Positions 1-8,157 of a stretch of 64,000 nt of DNA are shown piece by piece. Position numbers and translations under genes: made by a program. Numbering within the stretch: position 1 is the first letter of the stretch; every line of letters starts with the position of its first letter. This DNA comes from Lysobacter firmicutimachus (GTDB lineage Bacteria; Pseudomonadota; Gammaproteobacteria; Xanthomonadales; Xanthomonadaceae). The stretch spans positions 4,622,001-4,686,000 of the forward strand of contig NZ_JBANDL010000002.1 of the NCBI RefSeq assembly GCF_037027445.1, read 5' to 3'. The notes beneath the pieces were generated by a model that did not search any database, was not told the origin of the DNA, and saw nothing but the letters and a program-made list of their open reading frames with translations.

Positions 1-782
1 ACCCGATCGGGCCGCGCGCGCTGTTCGTGCGTCTGGGCAAGGACAGCCTCGGCCTCAGCGGCAGTTCGCGCGCGGCGCAATGGATGATTCTCGATCAGCT
101 GATCGACGAGGCGCGCGGGCGCCTTCCGTCCGGCCACCACGCGGCCCTGCTGACCCCGGCCGGGCGCCAGGCCCTGCTCAAGTACCTCGACGGCGGCGGC
201 CGCATCGTGTTCGGCGTCGACCGCGCCGCCGACATCCGCCAGCTGCTGCGCTGGTCGTCGCGGCACAAGCTGCGGATCGCCATCGCCGGCGGCGCCGAGG
301 CCTGGCGCCTGGCGCCCCAGCTGGCCGCGGCGCAGGTGCCGGTGTTCGTCAATCCGCTGTCCAACCTGCCCAGCGACTTCGATCAGGTCGGCGCCAGCCT
401 GGAGAACGCCGCGCGGCTGCGCGCGGCCGGGGTCGCGGTCGGTTTCAGCGAGGGCGGCGCCGCGCACAACGCGCGCAAGGTGCGCCAGTTGGCCGGCAAT
501 GCGGTCGCCGCCGGCCTGCCCTGGGCCGACGGCCTGGCCGGGCTGACCCGGGTACCGGCGGACACCTTCGGCGTCGCCGGCGACGTCGGCAGCATCGCCC
601 CGGGCAAGCGCGCCGACCTGGTGCTGTGGAGCGGCGATCCGCTCGACGTCGCCCACGTCGCCCTGCAGGTGTGGATGGACGGCCGCGCGATCCCGATGCG
701 CAGCCGTCAGACCGAACTGCGCGACCGCTACCTGCGCGCCGACAACGGCCTGCCGCGCGCCTATCCGGCGCCCGCGCGCTGA
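1..782 (+). CDS. Amidohydrolase family protein, 3' part (5' end outside window)
   Basis: The frame is open from the first bases, so only the C-terminal ~260 residues are visible. The sequence has the imidazolonepropionase/DAHase-like amidohydrolase C-terminus: a region ending in FSEGGAAHNARKVRQLAGNA, then a conserved GSIAPGKRADLVLWSGDPL stretch that forms the terminal beta-sandwich strand, then a strand with VWMDGRAIPM. Metal-binding HxH motifs would be upstream of the window. Substrate cannot be told. The next gene starts about 115 bp downstream and is probably separate. Stop codon TGA at 780-782. Confidence 0.85.
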   Translation, partial: PIGPRALFVRLGKDSLGLSGSSRAAQWMILDQLIDEARGRLPSGHHAALLTPAGRQALLKYLDGGGRIVFGVDRAADIRQLLRWSSRHKLRIAIAGGAEAWRLAPQLAAAQVPVFVNPLSNLPSDFDQVGASLENAARLRAAGVAVGFSEGGAAHNARKVRQLAGNAVAAGLPWADGLAGLTRVPADTFGVAGDVGSIAPGKRADLVLWSGDPLDVAHVALQVWMDGRAIPMRSRQTELRDRYLRADNGLPRAYPAPAR

Positions 783-896
783 CGGCTCCGCCGGCGCGTC
801 CGCCTGCGGCGGGCGCGCGGCGCGGCGTATGCTGTCGACGGCCGTCGCCGCCTGACGCGCGACGGCCGACTCGACCCGCAACCCGGAGACGCCGCG

Positions 897-1301
897 ATGA
901 CCCTGCCCACCCTGGAACTCAACTGGCTGGCGATCCTCGCCGCGACCGCATCTTCGTTCCTGCTCGGCGGGCTGTGGTACGGGCCCTTGTTCAAGAAGCA
1001 GTGGTGCCGCGCCGCCGGGATCGACCCGGACGCGCAGCCGCGCCACCCGGCGCTGATCTTCGCCACCGCGATCGTGTGCAGCTTCCTGGCCGCGCTGGTG
1101 TTCGCGGTGTTCCTGCCGCCGGCGGCCAACGCCGCCGACGGCTTCGGGGTCGGCTTCGTGGTCGGCCTGTTCTTCGTCTCGATGAGCTTCGGCATCAACT
1201 ACGCCTTCGCCCAGCGCGGGCCGGTGCTGTGGATGATCGACAGCGGCTACCACATCCTCCAGTTCGCCCTGTACGGCCTGATCCTCGGGGCCTGGAAGTG
1301 A
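897..1301 (+). CDS. DUF1761 domain membrane protein
   Basis: A 134-residue protein with about four hydrophobic segments. It opens with NWLAILAATASSFLLGGLWYG, then GPLFKKQW, the pattern I associate with DUF1761 (small integral membrane proteins of unknown function). The stop codon overlaps the GTG start of the following gene by 2 nt (GTGA), so the two are likely translationally coupled. Function unknown; localisation in the inner membrane is inferred from hydrophobicity. Confidence 0.8.
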   Translation: MTLPTLELNWLAILAATASSFLLGGLWYGPLFKKQWCRAAGIDPDAQPRHPALIFATAIVCSFLAALVFAVFLPPAANAADGFGVGFVVGLFFVSMSFGINYAFAQRGPVLWMIDSGYHILQFALYGLILGAWK

Positions 1302-1936
1302 GCGCGGCGGCCGGCGAGCGGCGCTGGTTCTTCGATTTCATCTCGCCGTTCGCCTACCTTCACTGGCAGAAGCTGCGCCCGCGCCTGGCCGAGCTGGCGG
1401 TGGAGCCGGTGCCGATCGTGTTCGCCGCGGTGCTGCAGGCGCGCGGGCAGAAGGGGCCGGCGGAAATCCCGGGCAAGCGCGAATTCACCTACCGCCACAC
1501 CCTGTGGCAGGCGCGCCGCGACGGGATCGAGCTGCGCTACCCGCCGGCGCATCCGTTCAATCCGATCGCGGCATTGCGCTTGTGCATCGCGGCAGGCGGC
1601 ACGCCCGAGGCGGTCGATGCGATCTTCGACTGGATCTGGCGCCGCGGCCAGGCCGGCGACGGCGTCGAGGCGCTGCAGCCGGTGATCGACGCGCTCGGCA
1701 TCGACCCGGCCGCGCTCGGCGCGGAGGCGACCAAGGCCGCGCTGCGCGCCAACACCGACGCGGCGATCGCGGCCGGTGTGTACGGCGTTCCTACGTTGAA
1801 GTTCGGAAGCGAGCTGTTCTGGGGCTGCGACGCGCACGAGTTCGCGCTTGACGCATTGCAGCATCCCGAGCTGCTTCACGATCCGGAGATGCAGCGTCTG
1901 ACAAGGTTGCCCCTGGGCCAGCAGCGGCGCAGCTGA
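1298..1936 (+). CDS. 2-hydroxychromene-2-carboxylate isomerase-like (DsbA-fold) protein
   Basis: A 212-residue protein of the HCCA isomerase/kappa-class GST family with a thioredoxin fold. The N-terminal strand and active-site region read FFDFISPFAYLHWQKL, where the Ser of SP(F/Y)AY replaces the DsbA cysteine. The later GVYGVPTLKFG contains the cis-proline loop and FWGCDAHE is typical of the family end. GTG start at 1298 is chosen because it overlaps the upstream stop and gives the normal length; the open frame extends far upstream but without homology. Family members isomerise naphthalene catabolites with glutathione; the true substrate here is unknown. Confidence 0.85.
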   Translation: MSAAAGERRWFFDFISPFAYLHWQKLRPRLAELAVEPVPIVFAAVLQARGQKGPAEIPGKREFTYRHTLWQARRDGIELRYPPAHPFNPIAALRLCIAAGGTPEAVDAIFDWIWRRGQAGDGVEALQPVIDALGIDPAALGAEATKAALRANTDAAIAAGVYGVPTLKFGSELFWGCDAHEFALDALQHPELLHDPEMQRLTRLPLGQQRRS

Positions 1937-2036
1937 ACCTCGCCCGCCAAGCGGCGCAAAGTCGATGCGTGATCGGCGCCACAAAAAGGTATGCTCGTAA
2001 CATTCGATTGATGCCAGCCACGACCCGGGGGGGAAC

Positions 2037-2981
2037 ATGCGCATTGGAATCGTCGTCGACTCCGCTTGCGACCTGCCGCTGGAGTACCTGGAACGACACC
2101 ACATCCATCTGTTGCCGATCACCGTGCGCATCGGCCAGGCCGTACTCGCCGACCACCGCAACGAGCAGGCGACCCTGCAGTTCCTGCACACCCACCTGGC
2201 CGAACGCGGCTTCGAGGCCGAGACCACACCGTACACGGTGCAGCAAGTGCGCGATCTGTTCGTCAGCCAACTGGCGATCGACTACGACTACGTGTTCTGC
2301 CTGACCATCACCAAGACCCGCAGTCCGATCTACGAGAACGCCAACCAGGCCAGCTTCGCGATCCTCAACGACTACAAGCCGGTGCGCAGCGCCGCCGGCA
2401 TCCACACCCCGTTCGCCCTGCGCGTCATCGATACCCTGAACCTGTTCGCCGCCCAGGGCGTGACCGCGGTCGAGGCGGCGCGGCTGCGCGACGCGGGCGA
2501 GGGCGCGCCGAAGATCCGTGCCCGGCTCGAATACCTGGCCCTGCACACCCACGGCTATCTGATTCCGCGCGACCTCAACTACCTGCGCGCGCGCACCCGG
2601 GTGCGCGGCGACCGCAGCGTCAGTTTCCTCAGCGCCGCGCTCGGCAGCGCCCTGGACATCAAGCCGGTGCTGCATTGCAACCGCGGCGAGACCGGCCCGG
2701 TGGCCAAGATCAAGGGCTACGACCAGGCGGCGCAGAAACTGTTCGAATTCGCCGCGCGCAAGGCCGCCGGCGGCCTGGCCACGCCGACGATGTGCGTGAG
2801 CTACGGCGGCGAACTGGCCGAGCTGCACGCCTTGCCCGGTTACGACCGCCTGCGCGCGGCCTGCGCCGAGAACAACGTCGAGTTGTTCGAAAGCGTGATG
2901 AGCCTGACCGGCATGGTCAACGTCGGCAAGGGCGCGCTGGCGCTGGGCTTCGCCGCGGAGCAGGCGCAGTTCGAGGGCTGA
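2037..2981 (+). CDS. DegV family protein (fatty-acid binding)
   Basis: A 314-residue protein beginning MRIGIVVDSACDLP, the diagnostic DegV N-terminus (VDSxxDLP). DegV/FakB proteins bind a long-chain fatty acid between two domains and in Firmicutes present it to the kinase FakA; no kinase gene is adjacent. TLNLFAAQGV and the LNYLRARTRVRG segment correspond to the second-domain region. A possible promoter-like AT-rich stretch precedes the gene at about 1979-2010. The CDS ends directly against a 7-bp tandem array. Confidence 0.85.
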   Translation: MRIGIVVDSACDLPLEYLERHHIHLLPITVRIGQAVLADHRNEQATLQFLHTHLAERGFEAETTPYTVQQVRDLFVSQLAIDYDYVFCLTITKTRSPIYENANQASFAILNDYKPVRSAAGIHTPFALRVIDTLNLFAAQGVTAVEAARLRDAGEGAPKIRARLEYLALHTHGYLIPRDLNYLRARTRVRGDRSVSFLSAALGSALDIKPVLHCNRGETGPVAKIKGYDQAAQKLFEFAARKAAGGLATPTMCVSYGGELAELHALPGYDRLRAACAENNVELFESVMSLTGMVNVGKGALALGFAAEQAQFEG

Positions 2982-2986
2982 CGGCC

Positions 2987-3060
2987 GGGATTCGGGATTC
3001 GGGATTCGGGATTCGGGATTCGGGATTCGGGATTCGGGATTCGGGATTCGGGATTCGGGA
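2987..3060. repeat. Tandem array of GGGATTC, ~10.5 copies
   Basis: Ten perfect consecutive copies of the 7-mer GGGATTC plus a partial copy (GGGA), starting 6 bp after the degV stop codon. The unit is the core of the dispersed GGATTGGGGATTCGGG repeat family seen elsewhere in the window, so this looks like a repeat arm expanded by slippage. The downstream palindromic partner arm is not evident. No spacers, hence not a CRISPR. Confidence 0.97.
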
Positions 3061-3102
3061 AAAGGCTAAAACGGGCGTCTCGCTTTGGTGCTCGTCTTCT
3101 GC

Positions 3103-3145
3103 TCGTCATCCCCGCGAAGACGGGAATCCAAGTTCCATCGCGGCA
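3103..3145. repeat. REP-like palindrome (GTCATCCCCGCGAAGACGGGAATC type)
   Basis: GTCATCCCCGCG followed by an imperfect inverted CGGGAATCCA and then TTCCATCGCGGCA. This resembles the intergenic palindrome common in Xanthomonadaceae. A related pair lies near 63130-63215. Lies between the tandem array and the mepB-like gene. Confidence 0.6.
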
Positions 3146-3181
3146 AGCATTCGGCCACAGCGAACTGTCGCCGGCCGCCGT

Positions 3182-3700
3182 TCAAGCGCCGAACAACCCG
3201 AGTACCCGCCGGACATCGACGCCACCGTCCGCGCCGACGCCCAGGAAGCGATCGGCCTGCCAACGTTGCGTGGCCAACGCCTGTTTCGCCACGGGACGGC
3301 TCCACGGCGGATACACCCGGATCGCCCGCTTTCCGCCGAGCCCCTGTTCGGACATGACGTCGCGATCGATCAGGGTGGCGCGGTCGAAGACGAACTGCCC
3401 GCGCCGGCCGGCCTCCGCCACCCAGACCACCACGAAATCCACCGCGTCGCCGGCGTCCAACGGCGCGATCGGCCCATCGGGCGACGAACGTTTCCACATC
3501 GTCACGAACTGTCCGATCTTCTTCGGTGTGACCCGGGCTTCGCGAAACACCACGGAACGGCCCTCCAGACCGAGCCTGCAGGCGCCGTATTCGCTTCCCT
3601 CGAGTTCGCGCACCGGCGCAGCGCTCGTCTGCATGCCTGCCGCAGCGTAGACATGCCGCAGCGAGAAGATCAGGCCTTCCGGCAGATTGCTATCGCACAT
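3182..3700 (-). CDS. MepB family protein
   Basis: A 172-residue protein on the minus strand. Family signature stretches are plain: ARVTPKKIGQFVTMWKR, then PIAPLDAGDAVDFVVVWV, GQFVFDRATLIDRDVMS, and GKRAIRVYPPWSRPVAKQAL followed by TQRWQ. This is the MepB family, named from the Staphylococcus aureus mepRAB operon, whose biochemical role is unknown. The ATG at 3700 is chosen because homology begins immediately (MCDSNLPEGLIF); the open frame continues upstream without recognisable sequence. No MepR or MepA neighbour here. Confidence 0.85.
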   Translation of the reverse strand: MCDSNLPEGLIFSLRHVYAAAGMQTSAAPVRELEGSEYGACRLGLEGRSVVFREARVTPKKIGQFVTMWKRSSPDGPIAPLDAGDAVDFVVVWVAEAGRRGQFVFDRATLIDRDVMSEQGLGGKRAIRVYPPWSRPVAKQALATQRWQADRFLGVGADGGVDVRRVLGLFGA

Positions 3701-3995
3701 CCTTACGCTCGAATCCCCGCTCGATTGCATCGCGGCGTCCAGGGTAACAACCGATGTTCGGCCCGGCCAGGCACAGTTTCGGCAAGCCGCCGCGACGCCC
3801 GTCCTCGACAACCGGGCCAACGCAAGCGTTGGCCATTTCCATGCAACCGCGCTCGAACGCCACCGCCCCGACATCGCCGCGGGAATCAGGCGAGCGCCAT
3901 GCCGCGCCGCAGTGGCGACGGCCCCGGACCACCGCGGCAGCGCAATAGCCGGTATCCACGCACGACAGGCATCGCAAGCCGTCGCCCGATGGCAT
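3690..3995 (-). CDS. Possible small Cys-rich protein overlapping the mepB-like gene
   Basis: A 101-codon minus-strand frame whose last 11 nt overlap the ATG of the mepB-like gene (ATGTGCGATAG, where TAG is its stop), an arrangement that permits translational coupling. The deduced protein contains about eight cysteines spread over the length (for example RCLSCVDTGYC, KLCLAGPNIGC) and no family I recognise. It could be a real unknown gene or a chance frame in GC-rich DNA; no clear ribosome-binding site was identified. It fills most of the otherwise empty 3701-4086 interval. Confidence 0.3.
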   Translation of the reverse strand: MPSGDGLRCLSCVDTGYCAAAVVRGRRHCGAAWRSPDSRGDVGAVAFERGCMEMANACVGPVVEDGRRGGLPKLCLAGPNIGCYPGRRDAIERGFERKDVR

Positions 3996-4086
3996 TGCTA
4001 TGCCTCGGCCACGACTTCCAGCCCAGGCCCCGGCACCGAGGCAGCGGTTAGGCTCGACCCCTAGCCCGTTCCCAGGTAGCCGCTCG

Positions 4087-7000
4087 ATGCCCCGTCTCCA
4101 TCTGCTCGCCCTCGCCCTGGCCAGCGCGTTCGCCGCGCCGGCGCTCGCCCAGACCCCGCCCCAACCCGCGCCGCAGGACAAGCAGCAAGGCGACACACCC
4201 GCCGCCCAGCTCGAGCAGGATGCGCTCAAACCGGCCGGCACCGATCCGGCGCGCGCGCCGGCGCAGACCGCCAAGGGCGCGAGCAAGCCCGGCGCTGCGG
4301 CCGACGACAAGAAATGGGACGTCACCGCCGCCCACGGCCCGACCAAGGCGGTGCGCTTCGACACCGACGAAGGCACCTGGATCGACCTCGACGTCTCGCC
4401 CGACGGCCGCGAAATCGCCTTCTCCCTGCTCGGCGACATCTACCTGCTGCCGATCGGCGGCGGCCAGGCGCGACGCATCAGCGGCGGCCCGGCCTGGGAC
4501 GTGCAGCCGCGCTTCTCGCCGGACGGCCGCGAGATCGCCTTCACGTCCGACCGCGGCGGCGGCAATAACCTGTGGCGCATGCGCGCCGACGGCAGCCAGC
4601 CGACCCAGGTGACCAAGGAAGACTTCCGCCTGCTCAACAACCCGGCCTGGACGCCCGACGGCCAGTTCCTGATCGGCCGCAAGCACTTCACCGGCGAGCG
4701 CTCGCTCGGCGCCGGCGAGCTGTGGATCTATCACGCCGCCGGCGGCGGCGGCGGCCTGCAACTGACCAAACAGAAGAACGACCAGCAGGACCTGGGCGAG
4801 CCGGCGGTGTCGCCGGACGGCCGCTACGTCTATTACTCCGAAGACGTCACCCCGGGCCCGAGCTTCCAGTACAACAAGAACCCGCACGACACCATCTACG
4901 CAATCAAGCGCCTGGACCGCCAGACCGGCAAGAGCGACACCCTGATCGACACCGCCGGCGGCGCGGTGCGGCCGCAGCCCTCGCCGGACGGCAAGTCGCT
5001 GGCTTTCGTCAAACGCGTGCGCGATAAATCGGTGCTGCACGTGTTCGACCTCGCCAGCGGCGAAGCGCGCCCGGTCTGGGACGGCCTGTCGCACGACATG
5101 CAGGAAGCCTGGGCGATCTTCGGCCCCTACGCCAACTTCGACTGGACTCCGGATTCCAAGGCGGTGGTGATCTGGGCCCAGGGCAAGCTGTGGCGGGTCG
5201 CGATCGGCGACGGCAAACCGCAGCCGATCCCGTTCACCGCCGCGGTCGAGCAGACCGTGACCGCGCCGCTGCGCTTCGAGCAGACCCTCGAAGAAGGCCG
5301 TTTCGCGCCGAAGATGATCCGCGACGTCGCCACCAGCGCCGACGGCAAGACCTTGGTGTTCCACGCGGTCGGTCAGTTGTGGCGCAAGCGCCTGCCCGAC
5401 GGAAAGCCCGAGCGCCTGACCGGCAACGACAACCTCTACGAATACCAGCCCAGCTTCAGCGCCGACGGCAGCAAGCTGCTGTACACGACCTGGTCGGACG
5501 ATGCGCTGAGCGCGATCTACGTCGCCTCGGCCGGCGGTGGCGGCGGCAAGCGCCTGACCCAGGAGAAGGGCTTCTACTACGGCCCGCGCTTCTCGCCGGA
5601 CGGCAAGCGCATCGTCTACGCCAAGAGCGGCGGCGGCGGGCTCACCGGCAGCCTGTGGTCGGTCGACCGCGGCATCTACGTGATGAACGCCGACGGCGGC
5701 AAGCCGGTGCGCGTCGCCGACAGCGGCGAGGCGCCGCAGTTCAGCGCCGACGGCACGCGCGTGTTCTACCTGACCGGCGGCGGACTGAAGAAGAAGCTGA
5801 TGTCGGTCGGCCTGCACGGCGAAGAGCCGCGCGAAGTCTACAGCCTGAAGTACGTCGACTCGGTCAGCCTGAGCCCAGACGGCAAGTGGGTGGCTTTCAC
5901 CGAGCTGTTCAATGCCTACGTCGCGCCGCTGATGACCGGCGGCACCGGTCCGGTCGAGCTCAGCCGCGACAGCAAGGCGATGCCGGTGACCCAGGTCAGC
6001 GCCGATGTCGGCAGCTATCTGCACTGGGCCGCCGATTCCAAGTCGCTGCACTGGATGGTCGGCGACCGCTACCACTCGCGCCCGCTCAACCAGGCCTTCG
6101 GCTTCCTGCCGGGCGCGCCGGCGACCCTGCCCAAGCCGTCGGCCGACGAGGCCGGGGTCCGGGTCGGGCTGGAGCTGCCGGTGTACGCGGCGCAGGACAC
6201 GGTCGCCTTCACCCATGCCCGGGTGGTGACCATGCGCAACTCCGAGACCGAGCAGGAAGTGATCGAGGACGGCACCGTGGTGGTGCGCGGCGATCGCATC
6301 GTCGCGGTCGGGCCCAGCGGCTCGGTCGCGGTGCCGGCCGGCGCGCGCAGCATCGACGCCCGCGGCAAGACCATTCTGCCGGGCTATGTCGACGTGCACG
6401 CGCATGCCGCGCATTTCGGCCAGGGCGTGGTGCCGCAGCAGAACTGGGCCTACTACACCAACCTCGCGTTCGGCATCACCACCATGCACGACCCCTCGGC
6501 CACCACCGAGTTCGTGTTCTCCGAAGCCGAGCTGCTCAAGGCCGGCAAGATGGTCGGCCCGCGCGTGTTCTCGACCGGTACGATCCTGTACGGCGCCGAC
6601 GGCGACTTCAAGGCGGTGGTCAACTCGATCGACGACGCCCGCAGCCACCTGCGCCGGATGAAGGCCAACGGCGCGTTCTCGGTCAAGAGCTACAACCAGC
6701 CGCGACGCGAACAGCACCAGCAGATCAACCAGGCCGCGCGCGAGCTGGGCATGCTGGTGGTCGAGGAAGGCGGCTCGACCCTCAACCACAATCTGCCGAT
6801 GATCCTCGACGGCGTCACCGGCATCGAGCACAACCTCCCGGTCGCGCCGCTGTACAAGGACGTGCTGGAACTGTGGCGGCAGACCGACGTGCGCAACACC
6901 CCGACCCTGGTGGTCAGCTACGGCGGCCTGTCCGGCGAGTACTGGTGGTATGCGCGCGACAACGTATGGGAGGACAAGAAGCTCAACCGCTTCTTCCCGC

Positions 7001-7545
7001 GCGAAACCCTGGACGCCCGCTCGATCCGGCGCGAGACCGCGCCGGACTGGGACTACTGGCACGTCCAGGTCGCCAAGTCGGTGAAGAAGCTGCGCGACGC
7101 CGGGGTCAAGATCCAGATCGGCGGCCACGGCCAGTTGCAGGGCCTGTCGGCCAACTGGGAGATCTGGATGCTGCCGCAGGGCGGTTTCAGCAATTTCGAA
7201 GCGCTGCGCGCAGCGACCATCGACGGCGCCGACTACCTCGGCCTGTCCAAGCAGCTGGGCTCGCTGGAAGCCGGCAAGAAGGCCGACCTGGTGGTGCTCA
7301 ACAGCAATCCGCTGGAGAACATCCGCTCGACCATCGACACCCGCTACGTGATGGTCGACGGCCGATTGTTCGACGTCGACGCCGACATGGCCGAACTCGG
7401 CAACCGCGGCGAAAAGGCGCCGAACTTCTATTGGCAGCGCCACCGCGACGGCCAGACCTTCGGCCTGGAGTACGGCCCGACTTCGGTCTGCCATTGCCCC
7501 AAGGGTCACGGCGTGCATTCGGCGCACGACCACGACGACGAGTGA
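4087..7545 (+). CDS. Periplasmic beta-propeller (TolB-like) plus amidohydrolase fusion protein
   Basis: A 1152-residue protein. Signal peptide of ~21 residues ending APALAQ. Then a Gln/Ala/Pro-rich linker. Residues ~90-700 carry repeated SPDGREIAFS-type blades (WD40-like/TolB PD40 repeats). Residues ~705-1120 form a metal-dependent amidohydrolase domain with candidate ligands His771 and His773 (DVHAHAAH), Lys867 (FSVKSY, candidate carboxylated lysine), His915 (GIEHNL) and His1014 (GGHGQLQG), ending in GSLEAGKKADLVVLNSNPL. The C-terminus is His-rich (HGVHSAHDHDDE), possibly metal binding. The start is the ATG of the signal peptide; the frame extends ~90 nt upstream without homology. Likely a periplasmic hydrolase of unknown substrate. 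Confidence 0.88.
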   Translation: MPRLHLLALALASAFAAPALAQTPPQPAPQDKQQGDTPAAQLEQDALKPAGTDPARAPAQTAKGASKPGAAADDKKWDVTAAHGPTKAVRFDTDEGTWIDLDVSPDGREIAFSLLGDIYLLPIGGGQARRISGGPAWDVQPRFSPDGREIAFTSDRGGGNNLWRMRADGSQPTQVTKEDFRLLNNPAWTPDGQFLIGRKHFTGERSLGAGELWIYHAAGGGGGLQLTKQKNDQQDLGEPAVSPDGRYVYYSEDVTPGPSFQYNKNPHDTIYAIKRLDRQTGKSDTLIDTAGGAVRPQPSPDGKSLAFVKRVRDKSVLHVFDLASGEARPVWDGLSHDMQEAWAIFGPYANFDWTPDSKAVVIWAQGKLWRVAIGDGKPQPIPFTAAVEQTVTAPLRFEQTLEEGRFAPKMIRDVATSADGKTLVFHAVGQLWRKRLPDGKPERLTGNDNLYEYQPSFSADGSKLLYTTWSDDALSAIYVASAGGGGGKRLTQEKGFYYGPRFSPDGKRIVYAKSGGGGLTGSLWSVDRGIYVMNADGGKPVRVADSGEAPQFSADGTRVFYLTGGGLKKKLMSVGLHGEEPREVYSLKYVDSVSLSPDGKWVAFTELFNAYVAPLMTGGTGPVELSRDSKAMPVTQVSADVGSYLHWAADSKSLHWMVGDRYHSRPLNQAFGFLPGAPATLPKPSADEAGVRVGLELPVYAAQDTVAFTHARVVTMRNSETEQEVIEDGTVVVRGDRIVAVGPSGSVAVPAGARSIDARGKTILPGYVDVHAHAAHFGQGVVPQQNWAYYTNLAFGITTMHDPSATTEFVFSEAELLKAGKMVGPRVFSTGTILYGADGDFKAVVNSIDDARSHLRRMKANGAFSVKSYNQPRREQHQQINQAARELGMLVVEEGGSTLNHNLPMILDGVTGIEHNLPVAPLYKDVLELWRQTDVRNTPTLVVSYGGLSGEYWWYARDNVWEDKKLNRFFPRETLDARSIRRETAPDWDYWHVQVAKSVKKLRDAGVKIQIGGHGQLQGLSANWEIWMLPQGGFSNFEALRAATIDGADYLGLSKQLGSLEAGKKADLVVLNSNPLENIRSTIDTRYVMVDGRLFDVDADMAELGNRGEKAPNFYWQRHRDGQTFGLEYGPTSVCHCPKGHGVHSAHDHDDE

Positions 7546-7551
7546 CGCGGC

Positions 7552-7583
7552 GTGCGGCCCGTCGCCGTTGCGACGGGCCGCAC
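7552..7583. terminator. Perfect 14-bp hairpin after the propeller-amidohydrolase gene
   Basis: GTGCGGCCCGTCGC pairs perfectly with GCGACGGGCCGCAC around a CGTT loop, 7 nt after the TGA. There is no T-run on either side, so it is either an mRNA 3'-end stabiliser or a weak or atypical terminator. Confidence 0.5.
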
Positions 7584-7704
7584 AGCGCGAGCGGGCGGCG
7601 AGCATGAACGCCGCCCCTCGCCCGGCCCCGGAGCGCGGGCGCGTTCACGGCGGACAGAGGCCGGCGCGCTTACCCTGAGCGCCTCGTTCAAGCAGAGAGC
7701 GCGC

Positions 7705-8049
7705 ATGGCCACCCGCTACTACCTCACCCTGCCCGACGGCGAACGCGCCCGCGGCAGCGACGCCGCGCTGTCGTTCCGCGCGGTCAGCGCCGAAGGCTTC
7801 GCCGAAGAGCTGCAGGCCGCGCTGCGCGGCGACGGCTTGTTCGAACGCTGGCGCGCCAAGCAGCCCGATCCGGACGAGGTCGACCCCAGCCTCGGCGCCA
7901 CCGATCCGGCGGCGACCGTGCACGGCGAGCAACGCGATCTGCGCATCGATCTGATCGCCACCACCGCGCTGTCGGGCACGATCATCAAGCACCGGCTGCG
8001 CCTGCTGGCAGGCAGCGGGTGGGAGTTGCGGGACGTTACCGCGGCCTGA
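7705..8049 (+). CDS. Conserved-looking hypothetical protein, 114 aa
   Basis: A small soluble, acidic protein beginning MATRYYLTLPDGERARGSD, with FAEELQAALR and a C-terminal KHRLRLLAGSGWELRDVTAA. No signal peptide or membrane segment. The sequence has the look of a small cytosolic alpha/beta protein but I do not recognise the family. AGAGAGCGCGC precedes the ATG. It is convergent with fghA; a strong inverted repeat (8080-8103) lies between them. Function unknown. Confidence 0.7.
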   Translation: MATRYYLTLPDGERARGSDAALSFRAVSAEGFAEELQAALRGDGLFERWRAKQPDPDEVDPSLGATDPAATVHGEQRDLRIDLIATTALSGTIIKHRLRLLAGSGWELRDVTAA

Positions 8050-8079
8050 GCGCCGCGGGCAGCGGGTCGAGCGCAGCCA

Positions 8080-8103
8080 GCGAGAGCGGCTCGCCGCTCT
8101 CGC
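8080..8103. terminator. Inverted repeat between convergent genes
   Basis: GCGAGAGCGGC is followed after TC by its exact complement GCCGCTCTCGC. It lies between the convergent 114-aa gene and fghA and could stop transcription from both sides. There is no T-run, so assignment as an intrinsic terminator is tentative. Confidence 0.4.
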
Positions 8104-8157
8104 GATTCGTCCCGACGCCGTCGCGCGCCGCACGGGTGCGACGCGGGCGGCCCGCTC

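Noticed and set aside
2987..3060. Possible CRISPR array
   Set aside because: The 7-mers are contiguous with no spacers and no cas genes occur in the window.
4048..7605. Very long open frame antisense to the propeller-amidohydrolase gene
   Set aside because: It has no recognisable domains and mirrors a strong plus-strand gene; in GC-rich DNA antisense frames lack stop codons by base composition.
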